DNA of 64,000 nt from JBEVJK01 sp963791325 (GTDB lineage: Bacteria; Pseudomonadota; Alphaproteobacteria; Rhizobiales; Rhizobiaceae), in NCBI GenBank assembly GCA_963791325.1, contig CAWBRU010000022.1:186001-250000 (forward strand), written 5' to 3'. A program made the translations under genes and the position numbers. The notes beneath the pieces were generated by a model, which saw only the letters and a list, made by a program, of their open reading frames with translations, ran no database searches and had not been told where the DNA came from. This document shows positions 26,849-35,921 of this stretch, piece by piece (positions within the stretch are counted from its first letter, which is position 1; every line of letters begins with the position of its first letter).

Positions 26849-27871
26849 TCACTGCAGCAGCTTGAAATCGTTCCAGCGCTTCTCGACTTCCGTGGCGTTG
26901 TCATACCACCACTGGCCGTTCATCAGCCACTGCACCTTCTTGTTCTCGGCCGAGGTCGGGAAGGTCTTCAGCACCTCGGGCGTCACCAGCTTCTCGAGTT
27001 CCGGGCTCGGCCCGGGATAGGGCAGGAAATCGAGCATGCATTTCTGCACCTGCGGGTCGGTCTGAACCTTCAGCCATTTGTACAGCATGTCGCGCTGGTC
27101 GTCGGAGATGCCTTTGGCCACCACCCACCAGGAGATGTCGAGCATGCCCTGATTGTAGGTGCTGGAGACGCCCTCTTGGCCGAGCACGCGGCCGGACCAG
27201 GCGATCGCATATTGAGCCTCGTTGTCCTTGAGCAGCTGCGCCGGCTGCGCGCCGGACTGCCACCAGATCGTGTCCTTCTTGATCTTTTCCAGGGTCTTGA
27301 AGGCGAGATCGAGATCAACACCCTTGGCGGCGTCCTCGATCGACATGCCGCCGCCCATGGCGGCGAAGGGCAGCACGAATTCCGGGTAGTCGGGCAGCGC
27401 CCGCTTGCCGGGAAATTTCTCGGTATCGAAGAAGTCCGCCAAATTCTGCGGCGCCTTGGCGTCCGACCGCCACGCCATGATCGTGGAGTAATAGCTGGCG
27501 CCGAAACCGTTTTTGTTCTTGGCCTCGTCGAACATCGGCAGCGGGTCGAGCCGCTTCCAGTCGATCGGCTCGACCAGCCCTTCCGCAGCCTGCCGGTACA
27601 TGTCCCCGGTCGGGCCGTCGGTGACGGTGTTGACGATCACCCCCGACTTGGCCTGGGCCGCCATCTTGGCGTAGCCGCCCGGCGTTTCGGTGATCACCTT
27701 GATGCCGTCGCTCTGCTGCAGCGGTCCGTTGACGCATTTGTCGAGCGCATCGCCGTACTCGCCGCCGGAATTCATGATGTGCAATTCCTTGTCGGCGGCC
27801 AACAGCGGCGTCGACCAGGTGAAGGCTGCGACTGCGATTGCCAGTGACAAGTTCCCCATCTGCTTTTTCAT
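26849..27871 (-). CDS. Polyamine-type ABC transporter substrate-binding protein (PotD-like)
   Basis: A 340-residue periplasmic binding protein with a signal peptide (GNLSLAIAVAAFTWSTPLLAA). Its sequence (ELHIMNSGGEYGDALDKC, ETPGGYAKMAAQAK, IAWSGRVLGQEG) places it in the spermidine/putrescine-binding-like (type 2, bacterial extracellular protein 8/13) group. This group also covers binding proteins for opines, amino acids and unknown organic solutes, so the ligand is open. ATG 27869-27871 has AGAAGGTG upstream. It lies between the ATPase and permease genes of the same operon. Confidence 0.92.
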   Translation of the reverse strand: MKKQMGNLSLAIAVAAFTWSTPLLAADKELHIMNSGGEYGDALDKCVNGPLQQSDGIKVITETPGGYAKMAAQAKSGVIVNTVTDGPTGDMYRQAAEGLVEPIDWKRLDPLPMFDEAKNKNGFGASYYSTIMAWRSDAKAPQNLADFFDTEKFPGKRALPDYPEFVLPFAAMGGGMSIEDAAKGVDLDLAFKTLEKIKKDTIWWQSGAQPAQLLKDNEAQYAIAWSGRVLGQEGVSSTYNQGMLDISWWVVAKGISDDQRDMLYKWLKVQTDPQVQKCMLDFLPYPGPSPELEKLVTPEVLKTFPTSAENKKVQWLMNGQWWYDNATEVEKRWNDFKLLQ

Positions 27872-27943
27872 TGCATCACCTTCTTGGTTGCGTTGTTTCG
27901 TTGAACGTGCCGGCCGCATGCGCCCGGCCTGCCGGACCGGCCT

Positions 27944-29005
27944 TCAATGCACCCATGCGCCTCCTGTCTCCTTGGGCAGCAGCCAGACACGATCCGGATC
28001 CCACGAGAGCCAAACGGGCGCGTTCTCGGGAAAGCGGGCGTGAGCCCCGCCGACATTGACGGTGAAGACACGGCCGCTGTCGGTCTCGACGCTGTAGCGC
28101 GCCACCTCGCCGAGGAAGACCACGTCGCGCACGCTGGCGCTGAGGAAGCCGCCCTCCCGGCCGAGGCGAATGTCTTCGGGACGGATCAGGCCGCAGACCT
28201 CGGAACCGCAGCGGCGTTCGGCCTGCGCACAGGGATAGCGGCCGTCCGCTCCGACGATCGCGCGGCCGTCCTGGTCGAGCGTTCCCTCGACGAAGTTCGC
28301 CAGGCCCAGGAAGCCGGCAGCAAATCGGGTCTTGGGACGATGGTAGATTTCGTCGGGCGTGCCGATCTGCTCGACCCTGCCGTTGGCCAGGAGCACGATC
28401 TGGTCAGACAGCGACAGCGCCTCCTCCTGATCATGGGTGACCATGATCGTGGTGATGCCGAGGCCGCGCTGCAGGGCGCGGATCTCCGAGCGGACCTCCT
28501 CCCGCAATTTGCGGTCGAGCGCCGCCAGCGGCTCGTCGAGCAGCAGGATGTCGGGCTTGAACACGATGGCGCGCGCCAGCGCCACGCGCTGCTGCTGCCC
28601 GCCCGAGAGCTGGTGGGGGCGGCGCTTCTCTAGGCCGCCCAGCCGCACCAGGCGAAGCACCTCCGCCACCCGGTCGGCCACCGCCCCTGCCGACAGCTTC
28701 CGCACCCTTAGCGGAAAAGCGATATTGTCGAAGATCGACATGTGCGGGAACAGCGCATAGCTCTGAAAGACCAGGCCGATATTGCGCTGCGCGGCCGGCA
28801 CTTGGGTGATCTCGCGATCGCCGATCTCGATGCTGCCCGAGGTCGGCGCTGCAATGCCGGCGATCAGCGACAGCATCGTCGTCTTGCCGGAGCCGCTCGG
28901 CCCGAGGATCGTGGTGAATTCGCCCGAATTGACGGCGAGCGAGATGTCGCCGATCGCCTGCACGGACCCATAGGATTTCGAAACGCTGGAAAACCGTACT
29001 TTCAT
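27944..29005 (-). CDS. Polyamine-type ABC transporter ATP-binding protein (PotA-like)
   Basis: A 353-residue ATPase with Walker A GPSGSGKTT, signature LSGGQQQR, Walker B ILLLDEPLAALD and switch His (MVTHDQEEA). After residue about 235 there is a TOBE-type regulatory domain. It energises the PotB/PotC-like permeases. The start at MKVRFSSVSKSYG follows the amidohydrolase stop by 40 bp. Unlike its permease partners, this frame is intact. Confidence 0.93.
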   Translation of the reverse strand: MKVRFSSVSKSYGSVQAIGDISLAVNSGEFTTILGPSGSGKTTMLSLIAGIAAPTSGSIEIGDREITQVPAAQRNIGLVFQSYALFPHMSIFDNIAFPLRVRKLSAGAVADRVAEVLRLVRLGGLEKRRPHQLSGGQQQRVALARAIVFKPDILLLDEPLAALDRKLREEVRSEIRALQRGLGITTIMVTHDQEEALSLSDQIVLLANGRVEQIGTPDEIYHRPKTRFAAGFLGLANFVEGTLDQDGRAIVGADGRYPCAQAERRCGSEVCGLIRPEDIRLGREGGFLSASVRDVVFLGEVARYSVETDSGRVFTVNVGGAHARFPENAPVWLSWDPDRVWLLPKETGGAWVH

Positions 29006-29045
29006 CGATCCACGTTTCTTTGCCGTGGCGCCGGAGGCGCCGGTT

Positions 29046-30480
29046 TCAGGCGATGACCGGCCAGTTCGATTGCGGCTTGATCCCGGCCCGCGCGGCGGTC
29101 GCCACGGCCGAGCGGCGGGCCAGCGAGTAGACCTCGTCCTCGTCGAGCCGGACGAGACGGCCATGGCGCACGACGATCTCGCCGTTGACGAGCACCGTGT
29201 CGACGGCCTTGGTGCGCGAGACCAGCATCAGCTGCCGAACGACGTCGACATTGGGCTGCGCGTCGGGAAGCTCGTCGGAGCGAATGACGATGTCGGCGCG
29301 CTTGCCGACCTCGATGCTGCCGACGTCCTTCTCCAGGCCGAGCGCGCGGGCGCCGCCGCGCGTGAACATTTCCAGGATCGCCTCTGCCGGCAGATACTCG
29401 CCCCACTCGCGGCTCACCAGATAGGCGATGATGCCGAGATCGCCGAACGCCCAGGCCTTGGCGATGTCGGTGCCCAGCCCGATCGCCGTGCCGCGCCGGT
29501 GAAGGTCCGGAAAGGCGCTGCGGCTGGTCTGGGAGATCGCGTAGTACATGAAATTGCCGGGGTGCCAGACCAGGGCCATGCCGCTGGCGCTGACCGCGTC
29601 GACTTCCTCGGGCGAGAGGATGTTCATGTGGGTGAACACGCTGCTCGGCCCGATCAGGCCTTGCTCGGCAAAATGCACGAGGGCCGGCTTGCCGAACCGT
29701 TCGGCATCGTAGCCGGCATCCGCCGCCATCAGGCTCTGATGCTGGTGGACGACGCTGCCTTCGGCATCGGCGAGCGCCTTGGCCGCCCGCATCAGCTCGT
29801 CGGTTTGCACTGCCGACGCCGTAGATCGCGACGTGGCCGCGCGCCAGGGCGTCGGCATCCCGGTTGCGCTTCAGCTGGCCGCCAAGGCCCTTCAGCGCCC
29901 GTTCCGAGCTGCACGGCGCCCGCGGAATGTCGGCCGCCATGGGTTCGCCGCCGACCAGGTCCCAGAGCATGCAATCGGAGACCGAGCAGCGGATGCCGAC
30001 CGCGCCCGCCGCGGCGGCGACGTGGTCGACGGCGAAGCTCGTCGCGGCGTCGACGAAGCCGGTGAAACCGTTGCGCGCCAGCTCGGTCGAGGCCATCAGG
30101 GCGCTGGCATATTCGTCCTCGTCGGTGACGGCGTTGATCCAGCGGGTGAATACCCCGGGACCGGCGCCGCCCTCCTCTTTGGGCGGATTGGGATTGTCGG
30201 TGATCGATCCGCGGCTGAGATGCAGGCCGGCATGGTAGTGGCCGTCGATGAAGCCGGGATGCACCACCCCGCCGCGTGCGTCGATGCGCCGGTGCGCGCG
30301 CCACTTTTGCTCGAGCCGCCCCGTCGGGCCGACGTCGGCGATGCGCTTATCGACCACCGCGATCGCGCCGTTGGGGTAGACGGTGCGCTGACCGTCCACG
30401 GTGAGAACGTGGCCGTTGATGATGATGAGGTCGCAGCGCCGCGGCTCGCCACCGCCGATCGTCTGGTCCGCGTCGGTCAT
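29046..30480 (-). pseudogene. Amidohydrolase-superfamily deaminase-like enzyme, frameshifted
   Basis: The first 220 residues (from MTDADQTIGGGEPRRCDLII) contain the metal motif PGFIDGHYHAGLH and run to HVAIYGVGS. The rest continues one frame over from QTDELMRAAKALADAEG, with HQHQSL, a further metal His in FTHMNIL and Asp in GLGTDIAKA, to SNWPVIA. Length is 3n+1, so one extra base near 29808-29815 explains the break. The layout resembles the SAH/MTA, guanine or hydroxyatrazine-type metal-dependent deaminases and chlorohydrolases. The ATG at 30478-30480 overlaps the ligase stop by one base (TGATG). Hydrolysis of a C-N bond on the imported compound is the likely role (inference). Confidence 0.86.
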
Positions 30481-32156
30481 CACTCAGTCTCCGACCTTTC
30501 CGGTCTCCCGATCCCAGGCGCCCTGCCGCGAGATCGCTCTTCTCCTTGATGCAGGCTCTGCTTCTGGACACGCATCGACGGCGTGCGCTCGAAATCGCTG
30601 TCGCGGAACTCGATGAAGCGCGGGATCTTGAAGGCGGCGAGGTTCTGGCGGCAGAAGGCAATCACCTCTTCCGGCGCAAAACTGTCGCCCGGCCGCAGCT
30701 GCAGGTAGGCCTTCACCTCCTCGCCCCGCAGTGTGTCCGGAACCGGCACCACCGCAGCCTCGACGACCTTCGGGTGCGAGCGCAGCACGCCTTCGACCTC
30801 GGCGGCCGAGATGTTCTCGCCCATGCGCCGGATGATCTCCTTCTTGCGGCCGACGAAATAGAGCAGGCCGCGCGCGTCGCGGCGCGCGACGTCGCCCGAA
30901 TGATACCAGCCGCCGCGATTGGCTTCCTCCGTCACCTCGGGCCGGTTGAGGTAGCCGGCATAGAGGTCCGGGCCGCCGATCAGGCATTCGCCGGCCTCGC
31001 CGGGCGCCACGTCGTTGTCGGCATCGTCGACCAGCCGGATGGTGACGCCGGGCGGCTCCACCCCCATCGTGCCGGTGCCGATCAGTTCGTCGGCCAGATG
31101 ATCCGGAACGCGGCTCATCACGCCGCCCTCGGTCGAGCCGTACTGGTTGTGCCAGTGGAAGCCGTAGCGCGCGACCATTTCGGCATGCAGCTCCTTCGGC
31201 AGGCCGGCGTGAATGGCAAGCCGGATGCGGTGATCACGCTCGGCCGGCCCCGGCTCGCCCTTCATCAGCAAGGCGGGGATCGAGGCGATCGACAGGATCT
31301 CGGTGGCGTCATAGGTCGTCACCACGTCCCAGAAGCGCGACACCGAGAAGCGCCGCATCGCCACCATGGTGCCGCGCGAGGCGAGCGAGGTGAGCAGCTG
31401 GATCGCCGGGTCGGCATAGTAGAAGGGCAGGCAGCAGAGCTGCCGGTCCTGCCAGCCGCGGCGGAACAGCCTGAGGTCGATGTCGATGACTCGCAGCCAC
31501 CAGCCGTGGTGCAGCATGCAGCCCTTCGGCGCTCCGGTGGTGCCGGAGGTGTAGTAGACGGTGATGATGTCGTCGCGCTCGCACTTCGCGGCCGTGAAAT
31601 CGAGCGGCTCGGCGGCGGCCTCGTAGCGCTTGAGTCCGTCCGGCTCCTCGCCGTCGACCACGACGATTTCGGCAAGCCCCGGGGCCTCGTTGCGCACCTG
31701 CTCGATGATCGGCAGCTGCGGCGTGCCGACAATGGCGACGGTCGGCTGGGCGTCGGCAACGATATGGCCGGCGTCGTAGGCCATGGCCGTCGGGGCGATC
31801 GACACCATCACCGCCCGGTTGGCGATGATGCCGAACAGCGCGATCATGAACTCCAGGCGGTTGTCGAGCATGACGACGACCCGGTCGCCCGGCTGAACCT
31901 TGTCGGCGAGATAGCCTGCAAACCGCTGGCAGCGGTGGAGGAACTCCCGCCGGGTCAGCACCACGCCGCCTTCGATGATGATCACCGGCCGCTCCGGATC
32001 CTCCAGGCAGCCCTTGGCGACGATCTCGATCACCGTCTGCTGCGGCACGGCGGTCCAGTCCGGCGCGACGTTCCGGTGGCGGACCCAATCCGCTGGCCGC
32101 TGCGGCACCCTGCTGACGCCGAGCTCCGGGCGCGGCGAAGCATTGACGGCGCTCAT
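30480..32156 (-). CDS. Acyl-CoA synthetase (AMP-forming)
   Basis: A 558-residue acyl-activating enzyme. The ATP loop YYTSGTTGAPKG, the adenine-side NQYGSTEGG, GWYHSGDVA and the C-terminal GRKKEIIRRMGENIS hinge with its lysine-bearing tail (RTPSMRVQKQ) are all present. It would form an acyl-CoA from a carboxylic acid, ATP and CoA in the cytosol; crotonobetaine/carnitine-CoA ligases and medium-chain acyl-CoA synthetases share this look. It overlaps the upstream hydratase by 4 bp (ATGA) and the downstream amidohydrolase by 1 bp. Confidence 0.94.
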   Translation of the reverse strand: MSAVNASPRPELGVSRVPQRPADWVRHRNVAPDWTAVPQQTVIEIVAKGCLEDPERPVIIIEGGVVLTRREFLHRCQRFAGYLADKVQPGDRVVVMLDNRLEFMIALFGIIANRAVMVSIAPTAMAYDAGHIVADAQPTVAIVGTPQLPIIEQVRNEAPGLAEIVVVDGEEPDGLKRYEAAAEPLDFTAAKCERDDIITVYYTSGTTGAPKGCMLHHGWWLRVIDIDLRLFRRGWQDRQLCCLPFYYADPAIQLLTSLASRGTMVAMRRFSVSRFWDVVTTYDATEILSIASIPALLMKGEPGPAERDHRIRLAIHAGLPKELHAEMVARYGFHWHNQYGSTEGGVMSRVPDHLADELIGTGTMGVEPPGVTIRLVDDADNDVAPGEAGECLIGGPDLYAGYLNRPEVTEEANRGGWYHSGDVARRDARGLLYFVGRKKEIIRRMGENISAAEVEGVLRSHPKVVEAAVVPVPDTLRGEEVKAYLQLRPGDSFAPEEVIAFCRQNLAAFKIPRFIEFRDSDFERTPSMRVQKQSLHQGEERSRGRAPGIGRPERSETE

Positions 32157-32996
32157 GGCGACACCTCGGCGTAGCCGTTCTTGATCACGAGATCCCCGTC
32201 CTTGTCGGCGGCTTCGAAGCCGGCAGCGCCGTCCGCGCCGGCCCAGTGCTTCACCGTCAGCAGCTGGCCGGGCACCAGCAGCAGCGGATGGGCGAAGCGG
32301 CAGCCCAGCCGCTTCAGCCTGGAACCGTCGCCGCCGCAATGGTCCTCGACGATTGCCCGGCCGGCAAAGCTGAGCGTCAGCATGCCGTGGACGAGCGGCG
32401 CCGGATAGCCGACCTTCGCCGCGGCCGCGGCGTCGAGCGTATAGGCCGAATAGTCGCGAGCGGCGTCGGCATAGCGCAGCGTCTGGTCGGCGGCGAGCGA
32501 AAATTGCGCGGCGCTCGCCTCGCCGCCGGCGGCGCGCGGGCGGGCCGGCGGTCCCTCGCCCAGCCGCTGATCGGACGCGGCGCCCCTGACCAGGCAGGTG
32601 CTGAACTGCGTCACCACCGGCGTGCCGTCGTGGCGCTTGGTGTCGGAGCGGATGATGAAGGTCGTTCCCGGCTTGGTGCCGCGAACGCCGACCAGCGTCG
32701 AGACCGTGAACAGGCGCTGGCCGGGGACGATCGGCGCATGAAAGATGAAATCGTGCTCGCCGTGCAGCGCGAATCCGCCGGTCACCTGCTGCAGGATCTC
32801 CACCATGCTCTGCATGGCCGGGACGTGCGCAAACACCGGCGGCGCGAGCCGACCTTCGAGGTGCGCCGGATTCTGGTCGTCGAAGGACTGGGCAAATTGC
32901 GCGATCCGGTGGCTGCTGGTGCGAAACTCCTCCGAGTTCGCGGGACAAGCCGACCGGATAGGCTTCGGCCGTCGACGGAGCGGCGGGCGCATTCAT
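32153..32996 (-). CDS. Double hot-dog MaoC-type dehydratase/hydratase, frameshift near the N-terminus
   Basis: A protein of about 280 residues with two hot-dog halves: a first half (PPVFAHVPAMQSMVEILQQV, HGEHDFIFHAPIVPGQRLF) and a second half with LRYADAARDYSAYTLD and LVHGMLTLSFAGRA. It looks like eukaryotic-type hydratase 2. At the NPLH position of the second half it has DYSAYT, so the catalytic Asp-His pair may be altered. The start is ATG 32994-32996 (MNAPAAPSTAEAYPVGLSRE), overlapping the SDR stop by ATGA. The frame then breaks near 32930-32938 and resumes as EEFRTSSHRIAQ; one extra G explains it. From position 32992 downward the main frame is open. Confidence 0.84.
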
Positions 32997-33895
32997 AGCG
33001 GCAGCCCCTCGACGAAGTCGCTGAGCTGCGGCAGCTTCGGCAGCCGCGGGCCAAGCTCCCGGCCGATGTCCTCGATCTGCCAGCGGCCATCGGTGTGGAT
33101 GTCGATCGCGATCGCCGTCGGCGCGATCACCTCGATGCGGTTGCCATAGGCCTGGAACACCTGGCCGGTCGCCGGGCAATCCGCGAGCGCCAGCCAGCAG
33201 ATCAACGGCGCGACATTGTCGGCCGAGAAGGTGTCGAAGACGCCGTCGGGCGGCGGCTTCAGCGAGGTCTCGATGCGGGTTCTGGCGGAAGGCGACACCG
33301 CATTCGAGCGCACGCCGTATTTCTTGCCTTCCAGCGCCAGCGTGCGCGACAGCCCGACCACGGCGAGCTTGGCGGCGGCATAATTGGCCTGGCCGAAATT
33401 GCCGACGAGGCCGGCGAGCGAGGTCGTGTGCACGATCGAGCCGGCCATCGGCCGCCCGGCCTTGGCCTCGTTGCGCCAATACTCCATGGCGTGGCGCGAG
33501 GGTGCGGCGTGACCTTTGAGGTGGACCCGGATGACGGCGTCCCAATCCTCTTCCGACATGTTGGCAAACAGACGGTCGCGCAGGATGCCGGCGTTGTTGA
33601 CCAGGATGTGGAGACCGCCGAACGTCTCGACCGCCATTCCGACCATGGCCTTGGCATCCGCCCAGTCGGACACGTCGTGGCCGCTCACCGCGGCTCGGCC
33701 GCCGGCCACCTCGATCTCCGCCACCACCGCCTGTGACGGTGTCGCATCGCGGCCCAGCCCATGCAGATCGCCGCCGAGGTCATTGACGATCACCGCCGCG
33801 CCGTGACGGGCAAGGGCGATGGCATAGGCGCGACCCAGCCCGCGGCCGGCGCCGGTGACGATCGCGACGCGCCCAGCCAGGCGGCCGGCGGTCAT
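32993..33895 (-). CDS. Short-chain dehydrogenase, 3-hydroxyacyl-CoA dehydrogenase-like
   Basis: A 300-residue SDR. TGAGRGLGRA is the nucleotide loop, NNAG is present, catalytic Ser lies in VHTTSLAG and Tyr/Lys in NYAAAKLAV. The NDLGGDLHGLG insert after the second strand is typical of the SDR domain of multifunctional beta-oxidation enzymes (MFE-2 type), pointing to NAD-dependent oxidation of a 3-hydroxyacyl-CoA. ATG 33893-33895 with AGGTG upstream was chosen. It is the first gene of the 11-gene minus-strand operon; the shared 24-bp element lies about 175 bp upstream. Confidence 0.9.
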   Translation of the reverse strand: MTAGRLAGRVAIVTGAGRGLGRAYAIALARHGAAVIVNDLGGDLHGLGRDATPSQAVVAEIEVAGGRAAVSGHDVSDWADAKAMVGMAVETFGGLHILVNNAGILRDRLFANMSEEDWDAVIRVHLKGHAAPSRHAMEYWRNEAKAGRPMAGSIVHTTSLAGLVGNFGQANYAAAKLAVVGLSRTLALEGKKYGVRSNAVSPSARTRIETSLKPPPDGVFDTFSADNVAPLICWLALADCPATGQVFQAYGNRIEVIAPTAIAIDIHTDGRWQIEDIGRELGPRLPKLPQLSDFVEGLPL

Positions 33896-34068
33896 CGCCG
33901 CACCTGCGAACACGGTCCGGCCGGGAATAGTCGTCGCCGCCATGAAACGGTCTGGTTGACCACACCGGCCTCGCTGAAAAAGAGCACCAAAGCCGGGCAA
34001 CCGAGGCACCAGCCGTTCCCCGCGGCTCGCCTCTGCGGACGCTGCCGACATTGACAGCAGAGGCTAAA

Positions 34069-34092
34069 ATGAATATGAAGTCAATATCAATT
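34069..34092. promoter_or_regulatory. Shared 24-bp element (copy 1), candidate TetR operator
   Basis: This 24-bp sequence is identical, in inverted orientation, to 38061-38084. It contains the interrupted dyad TGA-N3-TGA-N2-TCA-N3-TCA (34070-34089) and is AT-rich in a GC-rich context. It lies between the divergent SDR operon and aminotransferase gene. In both places it points the same way relative to the catabolic operon. Confidence 0.62.
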
Positions 34093-34160
34093 CTGTGGCG
34101 AATACCTTCGGATCTCCGGCGCTGCCGAGGCGGAGTCGCCCTCGCAGGGGATGCGGCCCG

Positions 34161-35390
34161 ATGGCGTCCGACGGTCCAATTCGTACGCGGCGCCCGGCCT
34201 TCTCGCGCTGGCTGGCGGCCAGCAACAACATCACCCAGCAGTTCCTGGCGATCGGCGTCGATCCCGATTTCATCAGCATGGCCGGTGGGCTGCCGGCAGC
34301 CGAATTCTACCCGACCGAGGCGATCGCCGAAGCGACGCAGCTCGCCCTGGCGCGCTGGGGTGCGGGCGCGCTCGAATATGGCCCGATCGAGGGGTTCGCG
34401 CCGCTCAGGCAGATGATCGCCGCGCGCATCAGCCGCGAGACCGGGCGCCGGTTCGCGGTCGACAACGTGCTGCTCACGGTCGGCGCCATGCAGGGTCTCG
34501 ACCTCCTCGGCAAGGTGCTGATCGACCCCGGCGAGCGTATCGTGGCGCAGTTTCCGACCTATGTCGGGGCGCTCGATGCCTGGCGGCCGCGTCTGCCCGT
34601 CTACGAGCCGCTCGACTGGTCGCCCGACACCGGCACCGGGGTTGCCGCGTTGGCCGCGGCCAAGTTCGTCTACACGGTGCCGAACTACTCCAACCCGACC
34701 GGCGCCCTGGTGCCTACCGCGGCGCGGCTGGCGCTGCTCGAAAAGGTGCTGGAGGCCGGGACCTGGCTGGTCGAGGACGATCCCTATCTGCCGCTCCAAT
34801 ATGACGGCCCGGCCGGGCCGAGCCTGCTTGCCCTCAACGGCGCCCTCGAGCCGGCCGGCCCCTATCGCGGCCCGGTGATCTATCTCGGGACGCTGTCGAA
34901 GAGCATCGTGCCGGGACTGCGCGTGGGCTGGGTGATCGCAGCCCCGGAGATGATCCAGATGCTGGCGCTCGCCAAGCAGTCGTCCGACCTTGCCAGCTCG
35001 ATGCTGACCCATGCGGTGGCGCTCGAACTGCTGGAGGCAGGCCGCGAGACGGCGCATGTGCCGGCGATCGTGCGCCACTATGTCGAACGGCGCGACGCGC
35101 TCTGCGCGGCGGCGGATGCCGAGCTTGCCGAATGGTTCGACTGGGAGATCCCGCCGGGCGGCATGTTCGTCTGGATGCGCCGGCGCCATCCCTCGATCGA
35201 CACCGATCAGCTCTACGGCCTGGCGCTCGCGCAGAAGGTCGCCTTCGTTCCGGGCAGCGTGTTCGATCCGGACGGCCGGCTCCGGTCGGCCATGCGCGTC
35301 AACTTCACGCGCAACCCGCCGTCCGTTCTCCGGGAGGGCGTGTCCCGGCTGGCCAAGGCGACGAAGAACCTCCTGGCCTCGAACGATTAG
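34161..35390 (+). CDS. PLP-dependent aminotransferase (class I/II)
   Basis: A 409-residue fold-type I aminotransferase of the 2-aminoadipate/MocR-like group. Landmarks are ISMAGGLPAAEFYP, EYGPIEGFAPLR, VYTVPNYSNPTG, WLVEDDPYLPL and the PLP lysine in LGTLSKSIVPGLRVGW, with the carboxylate Arg in MRVNFTRN. There is no GntR DNA-binding domain, so it is an enzyme. ATG 34161 was chosen because the upstream extension is Arg-rich. It is divergent from the SDR operon across the 24-bp element and may remove or add the amino group of the pathway substrate (inference). Confidence 0.9.
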   Translation: MASDGPIRTRRPAFSRWLAASNNITQQFLAIGVDPDFISMAGGLPAAEFYPTEAIAEATQLALARWGAGALEYGPIEGFAPLRQMIAARISRETGRRFAVDNVLLTVGAMQGLDLLGKVLIDPGERIVAQFPTYVGALDAWRPRLPVYEPLDWSPDTGTGVAALAAAKFVYTVPNYSNPTGALVPTAARLALLEKVLEAGTWLVEDDPYLPLQYDGPAGPSLLALNGALEPAGPYRGPVIYLGTLSKSIVPGLRVGWVIAAPEMIQMLALAKQSSDLASSMLTHAVALELLEAGRETAHVPAIVRHYVERRDALCAAADAELAEWFDWEIPPGGMFVWMRRRHPSIDTDQLYGLALAQKVAFVPGSVFDPDGRLRSAMRVNFTRNPPSVLREGVSRLAKATKNLLASND

Positions 35391-35452
35391 AGCAAATCGA
35401 CGCGAAGCGGAGCGGCCGCGATCGGGCCGATGCCTGCCGGAAAACCTGCGGT

Positions 35453-35779
35453 CTAATTCGCAAACATCACCGGGTGGCCTTCAGGCAATTCCCGGGAGAT
35501 CAGGCGCGTCAGGCGGCTCATGTCGGACAGAGCCTCGCTGCCGCCGAGCGTCGGTTCCTGGGCTGCGACCCACGTCACGGCTGCAAATAGGGTGGGGAAC
35601 ACCCGGCCGGGCTGACCGACGTGCCTGAAGAAGCTGGCCTCGACATGCCAGCAGTCGCGCTGTTCATAGAACTCCTGTTCAAGGTGAACCAGGACCGCCA
35701 GGAGATGCTGGCCTACGAAGACCAGCGCACCGTTCTCGCCTGAGACGCTGGCCGGGACGACACGGATATCCGGATGCAT
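35453..35779 (-). CDS. Hypothetical protein, 108 residues
   Basis: A small protein with a GGAAGG ribosome site before ATG 35777-35779. The sequence (ALVFVGQHLLAVLVHLEQEF, FPTLFAAVTWVAAQEP) is amphipathic and mixed, without signal peptide or recognisable domain. The composition looks coded. I do not recognise the family; it is convergent with the aminotransferase gene. Confidence 0.57.
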   Translation of the reverse strand: MHPDIRVVPASVSGENGALVFVGQHLLAVLVHLEQEFYEQRDCWHVEASFFRHVGQPGRVFPTLFAAVTWVAAQEPTLGGSEALSDMSRLTRLISRELPEGHPVMFAN

Positions 35780-35921
35780 GGTCTGCCTTCCACGTCAGCG
35801 CCCCGCCTAGAACCGCAATCCACGGTCAGGTGTTCCTTGGCCGCCTCAATAAGGCCGGCGCGCAAATAGCTCAAGCCAGCTATCCGACCCGGCGGAGCTT
35901 CTGTCCACGGTTGAGGCGGCT

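Noticed and set aside
34051..34416. 121-codon frame beginning in the 24-bp element with a ribosome-like site
   Set aside because: After about 12 codons it overlaps the aminotransferase out of frame and becomes Arg/Ser-rich; only the very start is of interest.
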